A stretch of 64,000 nt of DNA from Pseudonocardia sp. EC080619-01 (GTDB lineage Bacteria > Actinomycetota > Actinomycetes > Mycobacteriales > Pseudonocardiaceae). The position numbers were made by a program, and so were the translations under genes. The notes under the pieces were generated by a model, which saw nothing but the letters and a program-made list of their open reading frames with translations, was not told where the DNA came from and did not search any database. Positions 33,850-41,927 of the stretch are shown here, one piece after another (position 1 is the first letter of the stretch; every line of letters begins with the position of its first letter). Location: NCBI RefSeq assembly GCF_001420995.1, contig NZ_CP012184.1:5130501-5194500 (forward strand). The letters run 5' to 3'.

Positions 33850-34464
33850 ATGCTCAATCTGTTCGCCCGCGGGCACGTCAACCGGCTCACCGACCCGGTG
33901 GGGCGCGCACTCGTCGCGCGTGGCGTCAGCCCGGACACGGTGACGGTGCTCGGCACCGTCGGCGCCGTCGCGTGCTCGGTGGGGTTCCTGCCCGCCGGAT
34001 GGCTCGTCATCGGATCGGTGCTGGTCACGCTGTTCGTGCTGACCGACCTGATCGACGGGGCGATGGCCCGCGCCCGCGGCCACGGCACCCCGTTCGGGGC
34101 CGTGCTCGACTCCACCTGTGACCGGATGGTCGACGGTGCCCTCTTCGCGGGACTCGCCTGGTGGGCGCTGACCGCGGGGGACGAGCCGATCGCGGCGGGT
34201 GCCGCGCTGGTCGCCCTCGTCGGCGGGCAGATCGTGTCGTACGTGAAGGCCCGCGCCGAGTCGGTCGGGCTCACCGCCGAGGGTGGGCTGGTCGAGCGGG
34301 CGGAGCGGCTGATCCTCGGACTGCTCGGCGCGTTCCTGGCCGGGCTGGGTGTGCCGTACGCGCTGACCGTCGCGCTGCTCGTGCTGGCGATCGGGACGGT
34401 GGTGACCCTGGGCCAGCGGATCCTGGCCGTGCGGCGGAGCTCCCGCGAGGTGCCGCGTGCCTGA
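33850..34464 (+). CDS. pgsA: Phosphatidylinositol phosphate synthase (CDP-alcohol phosphatidyltransferase)
   Basis: 204 aa membrane enzyme that joins CDP-diacylglycerol to inositol-1-phosphate, the first step to phosphatidylinositol and PIMs. The CDP-alcohol phosphotransferase motif (DG-x2-AR-x8-G-x3-D-x3-D) is visible as LIDGAMARARGHG, then FGAVLDSTCDRMVD, near residues 60-90. Six predicted helices. The position between HIT and patA matches pgsA1 (Rv2612c). ATG preceded by GAGGGAG at some distance. Ends 8 bp inside the acyltransferase gene. Confidence 0.92.
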   Translation: MLNLFARGHVNRLTDPVGRALVARGVSPDTVTVLGTVGAVACSVGFLPAGWLVIGSVLVTLFVLTDLIDGAMARARGHGTPFGAVLDSTCDRMVDGALFAGLAWWALTAGDEPIAAGAALVALVGGQIVSYVKARAESVGLTAEGGLVERAERLILGLLGAFLAGLGVPYALTVALLVLAIGTVVTLGQRILAVRRSSREVPRA

Positions 34465-35383
34465 CGCCGCCGATCCCGGCGCGGTCGAGCGGGTCCGGGA
34501 GGCGCTGGCGGGGGCCGGGTACGCGGCGGGCTGGGCGGTGGCCGGGCGGCTGCCGGCCGGCGTCGTCGGGCGGGTGTCCGACGCCGCCGCCGACCTCGCG
34601 ACCCGGCGCGACGGCCCGGGGGTGCGACGGCTGCGGCAGAACCTGGCCAGGGTCCGCCCCGGTGCGACCCCCGCCGAGCTCGACGACCTGGTCGCCAGGG
34701 GGATGCGGAGCTACGCCCGTTACTGGCGGGAGGCGTTCGCGCTGCCGTCGCTCGACCCGGACGCGGTGCACGACGCGATGCACCCCCACGTGCACGGCAT
34801 CGGGCCCTCGCTGGAAACGCTGCGGGCCGGTCGCGGCGTGCTCTACGCGCTGCCGCACTCCGGCAACTGGGACGTCGCGGGCGTCTACATGGTGCGCGAG
34901 CTCGCCCGGCTCGGGCTGGAGCCCGCCATCACGACGGTCGTGCAGCGGCTGCGCCCCGAGTCGCTGTTCCGGCGGTTCCTCGACTACCGCCGCTCGCTCG
35001 GCTTCGAAGTGGTGACGGCGGACGACCCGCGGACGGCGCACCGGGCGCTGACCGCGCGCCTGCGCTCGGGCGGTGTCGTGTGCCTGGTCGCCGACCGCGA
35101 CCTGTCCGGGACCGGCGTCGAGGTCTCGTTCCTCGGCCGCCCCGCCCGCCTCCCCGCCGGGCCGGCCCGGCTGGCCCGCGCGACCGGCGCCGCCCTGCAC
35201 CCGGCGTACGCGGTGTTCGCGGGTGACGCGTGGGGCGTGCACGTCGGCCCCGAGATCCCGGTCCCCGACCGGGCCGCCGAGGCGAAGGCGGTGCAGGCAC
35301 TGGCGGACGCGTTCGGTGAGCTGATCGCCCGGCGCCCGGAGGACTGGCACATGCTCCAGCCGATCCGGGGCGTGCGGGCATGA
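34457..35383 (+). CDS. patA: Phosphatidylinositol mannoside acyltransferase PatA
   Basis: 308 aa lysophospholipid-acyltransferase-like enzyme that acylates the mannose of PIM1/PIM2. The H-x4-D catalytic motif is LPHSGNWDVAG near residue 135. Further marks are LRQNLARVRPGATPAELDDLVARGMRSYARYWREAF and the substrate segment LVADRDLSGTGVEVSFLGRPA. No signal peptide; peripheral at the inner membrane. GTG start overlaps the PIP-synthase gene by 8 bp, and its stop overlaps pimA by ATGA. Confidence 0.93.
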   Translation: MPDAADPGAVERVREALAGAGYAAGWAVAGRLPAGVVGRVSDAAADLATRRDGPGVRRLRQNLARVRPGATPAELDDLVARGMRSYARYWREAFALPSLDPDAVHDAMHPHVHGIGPSLETLRAGRGVLYALPHSGNWDVAGVYMVRELARLGLEPAITTVVQRLRPESLFRRFLDYRRSLGFEVVTADDPRTAHRALTARLRSGGVVCLVADRDLSGTGVEVSFLGRPARLPAGPARLARATGAALHPAYAVFAGDAWGVHVGPEIPVPDRAAEAKAVQALADAFGELIARRPEDWHMLQPIRGVRA

Positions 35384-36552
35384 CGGCGCTGCGGATCGGG
35401 ATGGTCTGCCCGTACTCCCTGGACGTGCCCGGGGGAGTGCAGCACCACGTCCTCGACCTCGCGGCCGCGCTGCGGGCCAGAGGGCACCGGGTGCACGTGC
35501 TGGCGCCGTCGGCCGGCCCGGCGCCGGAGTTCGTGACCCCGGTGGGCCGGGCGCTGGGCGTCCCCTACAACGGCTCGGTCGCCCGCGTCACGTTCGGCCC
35601 GCGCACCCACCTGCGCGCCCGGCGCTGGCTGGCCGAGCACGACTTCGACGTCCTGCACCTGCACGAACCCACGACGATCTCGGTGTCGGTGCTCGCCCTG
35701 CTCGCCGCCCGCGGCCCCATCGTCGCGACCTTCCACACCTCCACCGAGCGCTCCCGCGCGCTGGCCGCGTTCGGCGGGCTCCTGCGCCCCCTGATGGAGA
35801 AGGTGACGGCCCGGATCGCGGTGTCGGCCACCGCGCGGCGGGTGCAGGTCGAGCACCTCGGCGGCGACGCGACGGAGATCCCCAACGGCGTCGACGTCGC
35901 GCGGTTCGCCGACGGCCCCGCCCTCGACGACCTCGTCCCCGGCCTCCCGCCCGGCCGCCGGATCGGGTTCGTCGGGCGCTACGACGAGCCCCGCAAGGGC
36001 ATGCCGGTGCTGCTCGACGCCCTGCGCCCGCTGGCCGCGGACCGGCCCGGTCTGCGGCTGCTCGTCGTCGGGCGCGGCGACGGCGACGCCCTGCTCCGCG
36101 CCGCCGGGCCCGGTCTGGCCGACCGCATCGACCTGCTCGGCCCCGTCGACGAGACCACCAAGGCGGCGGCGCTGCGCGCGTCGGAGGTGTTCTGCGCGCC
36201 GCACCGGGGCGGGGAGAGCTTCGGCATGGTGCTCACCGAGGCGATGGCCGCGGGCACCCCGGTCGTCGCCGGCGACATCGAGTCGTTCCGCCCGGTGCTC
36301 GGCGGCGCCGGCCGGCTCGTCCCGGCCGGGGACGCGGCCGCCCTCGGCCGTGCACTGGCCGGCCTCCTCGACGACGACGCGGCCCGCGCCGCGTCGGCCG
36401 CCGCCGGACGGTCCCGGGCCGCGCGGTACGACTGGGGCGTGGTCACGCAGGACGTGCTGCGGGTGTACCGGGCGGCGCTCGCCGCAGCGCCGCCCGCGCC
36501 GGACGGCGGCGGCCGGTCCGTCCCGGCCCGGTGGGGGAGCGCGCCGTCGTGA
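35380..36552 (+). CDS. pimA: Phosphatidylinositol alpha-mannosyltransferase PimA
   Basis: 390 aa GT-B glycosyltransferase (GT4). It transfers mannose from GDP-mannose to phosphatidylinositol, first committed PIM step. N-terminal IGMVCPYSLDVPGGVQHHVLDLAAAL contains the acceptor-site loop; LHLHEPTTISVSVLALL and FHTST follow; the donor domain has IPNGVDV, FVGRYDEPRKGM, APHRGGESFGMVLTEAMAAGTPVVA with the E-x7-E motif. Ends in a Pro-rich tail. Part of the coupled pgsA-patA-pimA operon. Confidence 0.95.
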   Translation: MTALRIGMVCPYSLDVPGGVQHHVLDLAAALRARGHRVHVLAPSAGPAPEFVTPVGRALGVPYNGSVARVTFGPRTHLRARRWLAEHDFDVLHLHEPTTISVSVLALLAARGPIVATFHTSTERSRALAAFGGLLRPLMEKVTARIAVSATARRVQVEHLGGDATEIPNGVDVARFADGPALDDLVPGLPPGRRIGFVGRYDEPRKGMPVLLDALRPLAADRPGLRLLVVGRGDGDALLRAAGPGLADRIDLLGPVDETTKAAALRASEVFCAPHRGGESFGMVLTEAMAAGTPVVAGDIESFRPVLGGAGRLVPAGDAAALGRALAGLLDDDAARAASAAAGRSRAARYDWGVVTQDVLRVYRAALAAAPPAPDGGGRSVPARWGSAPS

Positions 36553-37133
36553 GCCCGCTGCTGTGGACGCTGGTGGTCGCGACGGTGCTGGTCGTGGCGG
36601 CCCTCACCGTGTGGTGCCGGACACGTGTCGCCCGGCTGCACCGGCTGCACGTCCGCGTCGACGCCGCCCGGGCCGGGCTCGGCACGGCCCTCGACGGACG
36701 CGCGGCGGTCGCGCTGCGGGTCGCCGACGCACTCGGGCCGGCCGCGCCCCCCGGGTTGCGCCACGCCGCGACGGCCGCTGCGGCGGGTTCCGCCCCGGCC
36801 GCCGACGGCCGCGACCCCGCCGGGAGCCGGGTCGCCCGTGAGACGGCGGAGAACACGCTGACCAGGCAACTCGCCGTCGTCGGGCCGGGGCGGCTGGCGC
36901 CGGCGCTGGAGGCGGAGCTCGGCGACGCCCAGCAGCTGGTGATCCTGGCGCGCCGGGTGCACAACGACGCCGTCCGCGACACCCGGGCACTGCGGTCGCG
37001 CCGGATGGTGCGCCGGCTGCGCCTGTACGGGACCGCCCCGGAGCCGGTGTACTTCGAGATCGCCGACCCGGAACCGGCGGCCGGTCCGCACGTCTCTGAC
37101 GTAGACTCGGCGCGTTACCCGACTGTCATGTGA
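36549..37133 (+). CDS. Rv2609c-like membrane protein of the PIM operon
   Basis: 194 aa. One N-terminal membrane helix ([20 protein letters not shown]) then a helical, Ala/Arg-rich cytoplasmic domain with [58 protein letters not shown]. Same position and build as Rv2609c downstream of pimA in M. tuberculosis; function unknown. GTG at 36549 overlaps the pimA stop (GTGA), so it is translated as part of the operon. Confidence 0.8.
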   Translation: MSPLLWTLVVATVLVVAALTVWCRTRVARLHRLHVRVDAARAGLGTALDGRAAVALRVADALGPAAPPGLRHAATAAAAGSAPAADGRDPAGSRVARETAENTLTRQLAVVGPGRLAPALEAELGDAQQLVILARRVHNDAVRDTRALRSRRMVRRLRLYGTAPEPVYFEIADPEPAAGPHVSDVDSARYPTVM

Positions 37134-37149
37134 GGAGCTCCGATCACCC

Positions 37150-38067
37150 GTGTCCGCAGCCGATAACACCTTGGACGACGCCGGTCCGCAGCACGGCACC
37201 GCGCGGGTCAAGCGCGGTATGGCCGAGATGCTCAAGGGCGGCGTGATCATGGACGTGGTCACCCCGGAGCAGGCGAAGATCGCCGAGGACGCCGGCGCGG
37301 TGGCCGTGATGGCCCTCGAGCGCGTTCCCGCCGACATCCGCGCGAACGGCGGCGTCGCCCGCATGTCCGACCCGGACATGATCTCCGGCATCGTCGAGGC
37401 GGTGTCCATCCCGGTCATGGCCAAGGCGCGGATCGGGCACTTCGTCGAGGCGCAGGTCATCCAGTCGCTGGGTGTCGACTACATCGACGAGTCCGAGGTC
37501 CTCACGCCCGCCGACGAGGCGCACCACATCGACAAGTGGGCCTACACGGTGCCGTTCGTCTGCGGCGCCACCAACCTCGGTGAGGCGCTGCGCCGGATCT
37601 CCGAGGGCGCGGCGATGATCCGCTCGAAGGGCGAGGCCGGCACCGGCAACGTCGTCGAGGCGACCCGGCACATGCGGTCCATCCGCGCCGAGATCGGCCG
37701 GCTCGCGTCGCTGGACGCCGCCGAGCTCTACATCGCGGCCAAGGAGCTGCGGGCCCCGGTCGAGCTGGTCGCCGAGGTCGCGCGTTCCGGCAAGCTGCCG
37801 GTCGTGCTGTTCACCGCGGGCGGCATCGCCACCCCGGCCGACGCGGCGATGATGATGCAGCTCGGCGCCGAGGGCGTGTTCGTGGGCTCGGGCATCTTCA
37901 AGTCCGGCAACCCGTCGCAGCGTGCGTCGGCGATCGTGAAGGCCACGACCTTCCACGACGACCCGGACATGATCGCCAAGGTCTCCCGCGGCCTGGGCGA
38001 GGCGATGGTCGGCATCAACATCCCGGACATCCCGGAGGACCAGCGCTACGCCTCCCGCGGCTGGTAG
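37150..38067 (+). CDS. pdxS: Pyridoxal 5'-phosphate synthase subunit PdxS
   Basis: 305 aa (beta/alpha)8 enzyme that makes PLP from ribose 5-phosphate, glyceraldehyde 3-phosphate and ammonia delivered by PdxT. Signature residues: [11 protein letters not shown] (Asp), [14 protein letters not shown] (imine-forming Lys), [13 protein letters not shown] with the phosphate-binding Lys-Gly, and [20 protein letters not shown] near the C-terminus. GTG start with GAGGAGC upstream. Last gene of the PIM block; its partner pdxT is 16.9 kb away instead of next but one as in M. tuberculosis. Followed by a strong terminator. Confidence 0.97.
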   Translation: MSAADNTLDDAGPQHGTARVKRGMAEMLKGGVIMDVVTPEQAKIAEDAGAVAVMALERVPADIRANGGVARMSDPDMISGIVEAVSIPVMAKARIGHFVEAQVIQSLGVDYIDESEVLTPADEAHHIDKWAYTVPFVCGATNLGEALRRISEGAAMIRSKGEAGTGNVVEATRHMRSIRAEIGRLASLDAAELYIAAKELRAPVELVAEVARSGKLPVVLFTAGGIATPADAAMMMQLGAEGVFVGSGIFKSGNPSQRASAIVKATTFHDDPDMIAKVSRGLGEAMVGINIPDIPEDQRYASRGW

Positions 38068-38082
38068 TCCTCCGCACCGTCT

Positions 38083-38127
38083 CGACGAGCCCCGTCCGGC
38101 ACCACGCCGGGCGGGGCTCTCGTCGTT
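38083..38127 (+). terminator. Rho-independent-like terminator after pdxS
   Basis: CGACGAG-CCCCG-CCGGC pairs with GCCGG-CGGGG-CTCTCG across a short ACCAC loop, giving a long interrupted stem 16 bp after the pdxS stop, followed by GTCGTTCC. It closes the thrS-to-pdxS block. Confidence 0.75.
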
Positions 38128-38185
38128 CCCGGGGCGTCTCTCCCGGCGGATCCGAGCCCGCTCCGACCTGACCGTTGCGGGGTGA

Positions 38186-38229
38186 ACACCCGGCCGAGTG
38201 AACAACTCCGTCACTCGGTCGCGGGGTGT
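38186..38229. repeat. Long inverted repeat upstream of GH16 gene
   Basis: CCGAGTGA (38194-38201) and TCACTCGG (38211-38218) are perfect partners with a 9-nt loop; ACACCC (38186-38191) and GGGTGT (38224-38229) extend the dyad. A further CACTCG occurs at 38255. It lies in the 297-bp space before the secreted glycosidase gene and may be an operator or a leader hairpin. Confidence 0.45.
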
Positions 38230-38364
38230 GTCCGATTCGGGCACGTTCTGCACTCACTCGCGGGCAGGCTTGCCTACTCGATGTGATGACCTCGGGGCGC
38301 GTGGTGACTGTGTGGCGATTACGTTCCTATGCGAATCACGAGACCACTGGGGCGGAGGAGCCTG

Positions 38365-40245
38365 ATGGGACGCTCTGTGCGAGTCGCGGCGGTCGCCGCC
38401 GCGATGATGATCAGCATCCCGGCCGCGGCGTTCGCCGACACCGGGACGACCGATCGACCGGGCGCGACGACGGCGGCCGTGGAGTGCCCCGCCCCGGGCG
38501 GTGCGCCCGGATCGGGCGGCTCGGGATCGGGGGACCCGGGGTCGGGCGGATCCGGATCGGGGAGCTCCGGTTCCGGTTCTGGTTCCGGGGACGACGGGGG
38601 CGCCGGGTCGGGGAAGCCCGGCGCCCCCGGGTCCGGGGACGACTCCGGTTCCGGCGGTGACTCGGGCTCCGGCGGCTCCGGTGGGGACTCGGCTCAGGGG
38701 AGCTCCGGCGGTGACGGCGGCTCGGGTGGCGACGACGGCTCGGGTGGTGACAGCAGCTCGGGGGATGACGGCGGCTCGGGTGGCGGCTCCGGGTCCGGTG
38801 AGGGCGCCGCTGCCGGTGGTGCGTCGCCGGTCGCGCCGGGTGCGCCCGCCGGCGGTCCCGGAGCTCCCGCGGCGGGAGAGGGGCCCGGACGGGTCGCTCC
38901 CGGCGTTGCGGTTCCCGACGCTGCTCCCGGTCCGGCCGGCTCGGCTGCTGCGCCCGGGGTGTCCGCGCCAGGTGCCTCCGCTCCCGGCGCGCCGGCCCGG
39001 CCCGAGGCGGACGGTCCGGACGGCGACGACTCCGGCGGCGACAGCGGCGGTTCGGGTGGCGACCAGGGCTCGGGCGGCGACAGCGGTGGCGACAGCGGTT
39101 CCGGTGGCGACAGTGGTTCCGGCGGTGACAGCGGTTCGGGTGGCGACGGCGGCTCGGGCGGCGACCAGGCTTCCGGTGGGGACAGTGGCTCCGGCGGGGA
39201 CGGCGCTTCCGGTGACGACGGCGGCGCGGGCGGTGATCAGGGCTCGGGCGGCGGTGACCAGGCCTCCGGCGGCGACAGCGGTTCGGGCGGCGACCAGGGA
39301 GCCCCGGCCGACCAGAAGTCCGGTGACCAGGGCGGCGACGACCAGGCCGGCTCCGATCCCGCCGACTGCGGGACCGGTGGCGCCGCGGCCGCTCCGGCGG
39401 CTCCGCCCGCTCCGGCGGCCCCGCCCGCCCCGGCCGACCCGAACGCCCCTCCGGCCGCGGCGTTCCCGGGTGCCGAGAGCAGTGCGGCCGTCGCGCGGAA
39501 CTGGGGACAGCCGAACAAGGTCGACGACTTCGACGGCGACACCATCCAGGGCTGGAACATGTATGACGGCGAGGGGCACGGCGGCGAGGGCCGTCGCTCC
39601 CCGGAGGCGGCGTCGGTGAAGGACGGCATTCTCACCATCAACGGCGACGCCGAGGGCACCACCGGCGGGATGGCCTGGTCCGAGGGCAGCCAGAAGTACG
39701 GCCGCTGGGAGGGCCGGGTGCGGGCTCCCGCGTCGGACCCGTCGTACAACGCGCTGCTCCTGCTCTGGCCGACCGCCGAGAACTTCCCGGTCGGCGGCGA
39801 GGTCGACTTCATGGAGATGACCGACCACACCCGGCAGAAGACCGAGCTGTTCCTGCACTACGGCGAGGACAACAGCCAGGTGCAGGGCTCGGTCGACATC
39901 GACGCGACGCAGTGGCACAACTGGGCGGTCGAGTGGCGGCCGGACGGGATCACCGCGTTCGTCGACGGCAAGGAGTGGTGGCACACCGACGACACGTCGA
40001 TCCTGCCGCCCGGCCCGATGCACCTGACCATCCAGCTCGACTGGTTCCCGAAGGGCGGCGGCGACGTCAAGCCGTCGCTGATGGAGGTCGACTGGGTCCG
40101 TCAGTACCCGCTGCCCGAGACCGAGCCCGGCGGGGGTGCCCCGGGCAACGACGAGGGGCTCGTCGACGGTCTGCTGAACCGGATCACCGAGGGGACCCCG
40201 GACCGGGCGCCCGGGGCGGCGACCCGCGGCCCGAGCGGGACCTGA
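38365..40245 (+). CDS. Secreted GH16-family glycoside hydrolase with Gly/Ser/Asp-rich linker
   Basis: 626 aa secreted protein. Signal peptide with cleavage after AAAFA (about residue 24). Residues 40-365 are low-complexity repeats built from S-G-G-D-S-G and Pro/Ala blocks. The C-terminal catalytic domain starts near 375 (VDDFDGDTIQGWNMY) and has the GH16 active site E479-V-D481-F-M-E484, with all three acidic residues present, plus the aromatic WHNWAVEWRPDGITAFVDG. GH16 enzymes cut beta-1,3/1,4-glucans, agar or related glycans, some transglycosylate. ATG at 38365 chosen for GGAGGAG 4-10 nt upstream; ATG 38329 lacks it. Not part of the conserved block around it. Confidence 0.85.
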   Translation: MGRSVRVAAVAAAMMISIPAAAFADTGTTDRPGATTAAVECPAPGGAPGSGGSGSGDPGSGGSGSGSSGSGSGSGDDGGAGSGKPGAPGSGDDSGSGGDSGSGGSGGDSAQGSSGGDGGSGGDDGSGGDSSSGDDGGSGGGSGSGEGAAAGGASPVAPGAPAGGPGAPAAGEGPGRVAPGVAVPDAAPGPAGSAAAPGVSAPGASAPGAPARPEADGPDGDDSGGDSGGSGGDQGSGGDSGGDSGSGGDSGSGGDSGSGGDGGSGGDQASGGDSGSGGDGASGDDGGAGGDQGSGGGDQASGGDSGSGGDQGAPADQKSGDQGGDDQAGSDPADCGTGGAAAAPAAPPAPAAPPAPADPNAPPAAAFPGAESSAAVARNWGQPNKVDDFDGDTIQGWNMYDGEGHGGEGRRSPEAASVKDGILTINGDAEGTTGGMAWSEGSQKYGRWEGRVRAPASDPSYNALLLLWPTAENFPVGGEVDFMEMTDHTRQKTELFLHYGEDNSQVQGSVDIDATQWHNWAVEWRPDGITAFVDGKEWWHTDDTSILPPGPMHLTIQLDWFPKGGGDVKPSLMEVDWVRQYPLPETEPGGGAPGNDEGLVDGLLNRITEGTPDRAPGAATRGPSGT

Positions 40246-40800
40246 TCACCGGTACTCCATGACCAGGACGGCGGCCGCCCCCTCGGTCAGGGCGCGGTAG
40301 CCGTGGGGCCGGTCGGCGGGGAAGGTGACGTAGTCACCGGGGTCGAGCTCGACCTCCTCGCCGGCCGGCCCGACGTGCCACCGGCCCGCGGAGACGATCA
40401 GGTGCTCGACCGTCCCGGGGGAGTGGGCGTGCGCCTCGCGGGGCTCACCCGGCCCGGACGTGACCACGTGCAGGTCCCGCCGGGCGCCCGGTGGGCAGGG
40501 CGACAGCAGGGCCGCGGCGAACGGCGAGTCCTCGGAGCGGATCAGGCGCCGCTCGCCGGACCGGACCACCCGCACCGGCGACGACGGTGGCTCCACCAGC
40601 GTGCTGAACGGCACCCCGGCGACGACGGCGATCGCCCACAGCGTCTCCACGCTCGGGTTCCCCGTCCCCGCCTCGAGCTGCGACAACGTCGACTTCGCGA
40701 TCCCGGCGCGGCGCGCGAGCTCGGCCGAGGAGATCCCCAGGCGCTCGCGTTCCCGGCGGATGGCGGCGGCGATCGCCGCCAGTGGTGGCGTTCGTTCCAT
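40246..40800 (-). CDS. XRE-cupin transcriptional regulator
   Basis: 184 aa. N-terminal HTH (ERLGISSAELARRAGIAKSTLSQLEAGTGNPSVETLWAIA) and a C-terminal cupin (EAHAHSPGTVEHLIVSAGRW, DPGDYVTFPADRPHGYRAL). XRE-cupin proteins sense small metabolites and often sit beside amino-acid exporters. Divergent from azlCD with a 54-bp shared promoter carrying repeated dyads, so it likely controls both. Stop directly abuts the GH16 stop on the other strand. Confidence 0.9.
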   Translation of the reverse strand: MERTPPLAAIAAAIRRERERLGISSAELARRAGIAKSTLSQLEAGTGNPSVETLWAIAVVAGVPFSTLVEPPSSPVRVVRSGERRLIRSEDSPFAAALLSPCPPGARRDLHVVTSGPGEPREAHAHSPGTVEHLIVSAGRWHVGPAGEEVELDPGDYVTFPADRPHGYRALTEGAAAVLVMEYR

Positions 40801-40809
40801 CGGTCCTCA

Positions 40810-40874
40810 CGTTCGGCTTGACGAACGGCGTGCAGTGCGTTCACTGTAGCGGCCATGCGTTCGGTGCAGCGAAC
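40810..40874. promoter_or_regulatory. azlC/XRE divergent promoter with three dyads
   Basis: CGTTCG-N6-CGAACG at 40810-40827 and CGTTCG-N6-CGAAC at 40858-40874 are two copies of one motif; between them CAGTG-CGTT-CACTG (40833-40846) covers the -10 region. A TTGACG -35 (40818-40823) lies inside the first dyad. The second dyad is already within azlC. Confidence 0.6.
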
Positions 40875-41562
40875 ACGGCGCGCGGAGTCCCGGTCGGACC
40901 TCCGCGACGCCGTCACGATCTCGGTCGCGGTCGGCGTCGTCGGGGTGTCGTTCGGTGCGCTCGCCCCGGCGGCGGGCCTGTCGCCCGCCATGACGATGGC
41001 GATGTCGGCCCTGGTCTTCGCCGGTGGCGCGCAGCTGCTGGTCACCGGGGTGCTGGCGGCCGGGGGCGGGATCTGGGCGGCCGTCGCGGCCGGGCTCGTG
41101 CTGAACCTGCGGCACCTGCCGTTCGGGCTGGCGCTGGCCCGCCACGTCGGCGGCGGCTGGTCCCGCGTCCCGGCCGCGCACGTGATCACCGACGAGTCGA
41201 CGGCGTTCGTCCTGGCCCGGACCACGGGATCCGAGGGGCGGGCACGCCGGGCGTTCTGGACGCTCGGTGTGATCAAGTACGGGTGCTGGCAGCTCGGCAC
41301 CGCCGGTGGCCTGCTGCTGGGGGCCGTGGTGCCGGACCCGTCGGCGTTCGGCCTGGACGCGGCGTTCCCGGCGGCGCTGCTCGCGATGCTCGTCCCGATG
41401 CTGCGCCGGATCGACGCCGTACGGGTCGCGGGTGCCGCCGCGGCCGTCTCGCTGGCGTGCGCGCCGTTCCTTCCGGCGGGTGTCCCGGTGCTCGCCGGGC
41501 TGCTCGGGGCCGGGGCGGCCGGGCGTCCGGCCGAGGAGCCCGTCCCCGGTGGTGGGCGATGA
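40855..41562 (+). CDS. azlC: AzlC-family branched-chain amino-acid permease subunit
   Basis: 235 aa integral membrane protein. AzlC features: ISVAVGVVGVSFGALAPAAGLSP, SALVFAGGAQLLVTGVLAAGG, LNLRHLPFGLALARHV and HVITDESTAFVLA. Works with AzlD to export branched-chain amino acids. ATG 40855; stop overlaps azlD (ATGA). The 5' end overlaps one of the operator dyads. Confidence 0.9.
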   Translation: MRSVQRTRRAESRSDLRDAVTISVAVGVVGVSFGALAPAAGLSPAMTMAMSALVFAGGAQLLVTGVLAAGGGIWAAVAAGLVLNLRHLPFGLALARHVGGGWSRVPAAHVITDESTAFVLARTTGSEGRARRAFWTLGVIKYGCWQLGTAGGLLLGAVVPDPSAFGLDAAFPAALLAMLVPMLRRIDAVRVAGAAAAVSLACAPFLPAGVPVLAGLLGAGAAGRPAEEPVPGGGR

Positions 41563-41867
41563 CCGCGACCGCGCTGCTCGTCCTGGCCGGTGGCACCTTC
41601 GCGATGCGGCTGCTCCCGCTGCTCCTGCACGGCCGGGTCGGCTTCTCCGGCCGGACGGTCCGGCTCGTCGAGCTCGGCGCCGTGGCGCTGCTGGTCGCGC
41701 TCGTCGCGACCGGCACCTGGTTCGAGGGCGCGGAGTTCGCCGGCTGGGCCCGGCCCGCCGGCGTCGCGGTGGCCGCCGTCGCGATCTGGCGCCGGGTGCC
41801 GTTCGTGCTGGTCGTGGTGCTCGCCGCCGGGACGACGGCCGTCCTCCGCCTCGCCGGCCTGCCCTGA
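41559..41867 (+). CDS. azlD: AzlD-family branched-chain amino-acid export subunit
   Basis: 102 aa small membrane protein with three to four helices: TALLVLAGGTFAMRLLPLLL (the AzlD signature T-x2-MR-x2-P), LGAVALLVALVATGTW and VLVVVLAAGTTAVLRLAG. Required partner of AzlC. Overlap ATGA with azlC confirms one operon. Confidence 0.88.
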   Translation: MTATALLVLAGGTFAMRLLPLLLHGRVGFSGRTVRLVELGAVALLVALVATGTWFEGAEFAGWARPAGVAVAAVAIWRRVPFVLVVVLAAGTTAVLRLAGLP

Positions 41868-41927
41868 GCGGGCCACCGGTGCGGCCCCACCGCGCGCGGT
41901 GGGCCTGCTGCGGCGAGGATCGTCGGC

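Noticed and set aside
30762-34274. 1170-codon minus-strand frame opposite thrS
   Set aside because: Shadow of thrS and the HIT gene, no motif.
38128-38364. c-di-AMP (ydaO) riboswitch before a secreted hydrolase
   Set aside because: A GGGGTGAAC run is present but the other conserved ydaO blocks are not seen in order.
38520-39320. Repeat array resembling CRISPR or tandem repeats
   Set aside because: The repeats are in-frame codons of the Gly/Ser/Asp linker of the GH16 protein, with no regular spacers.
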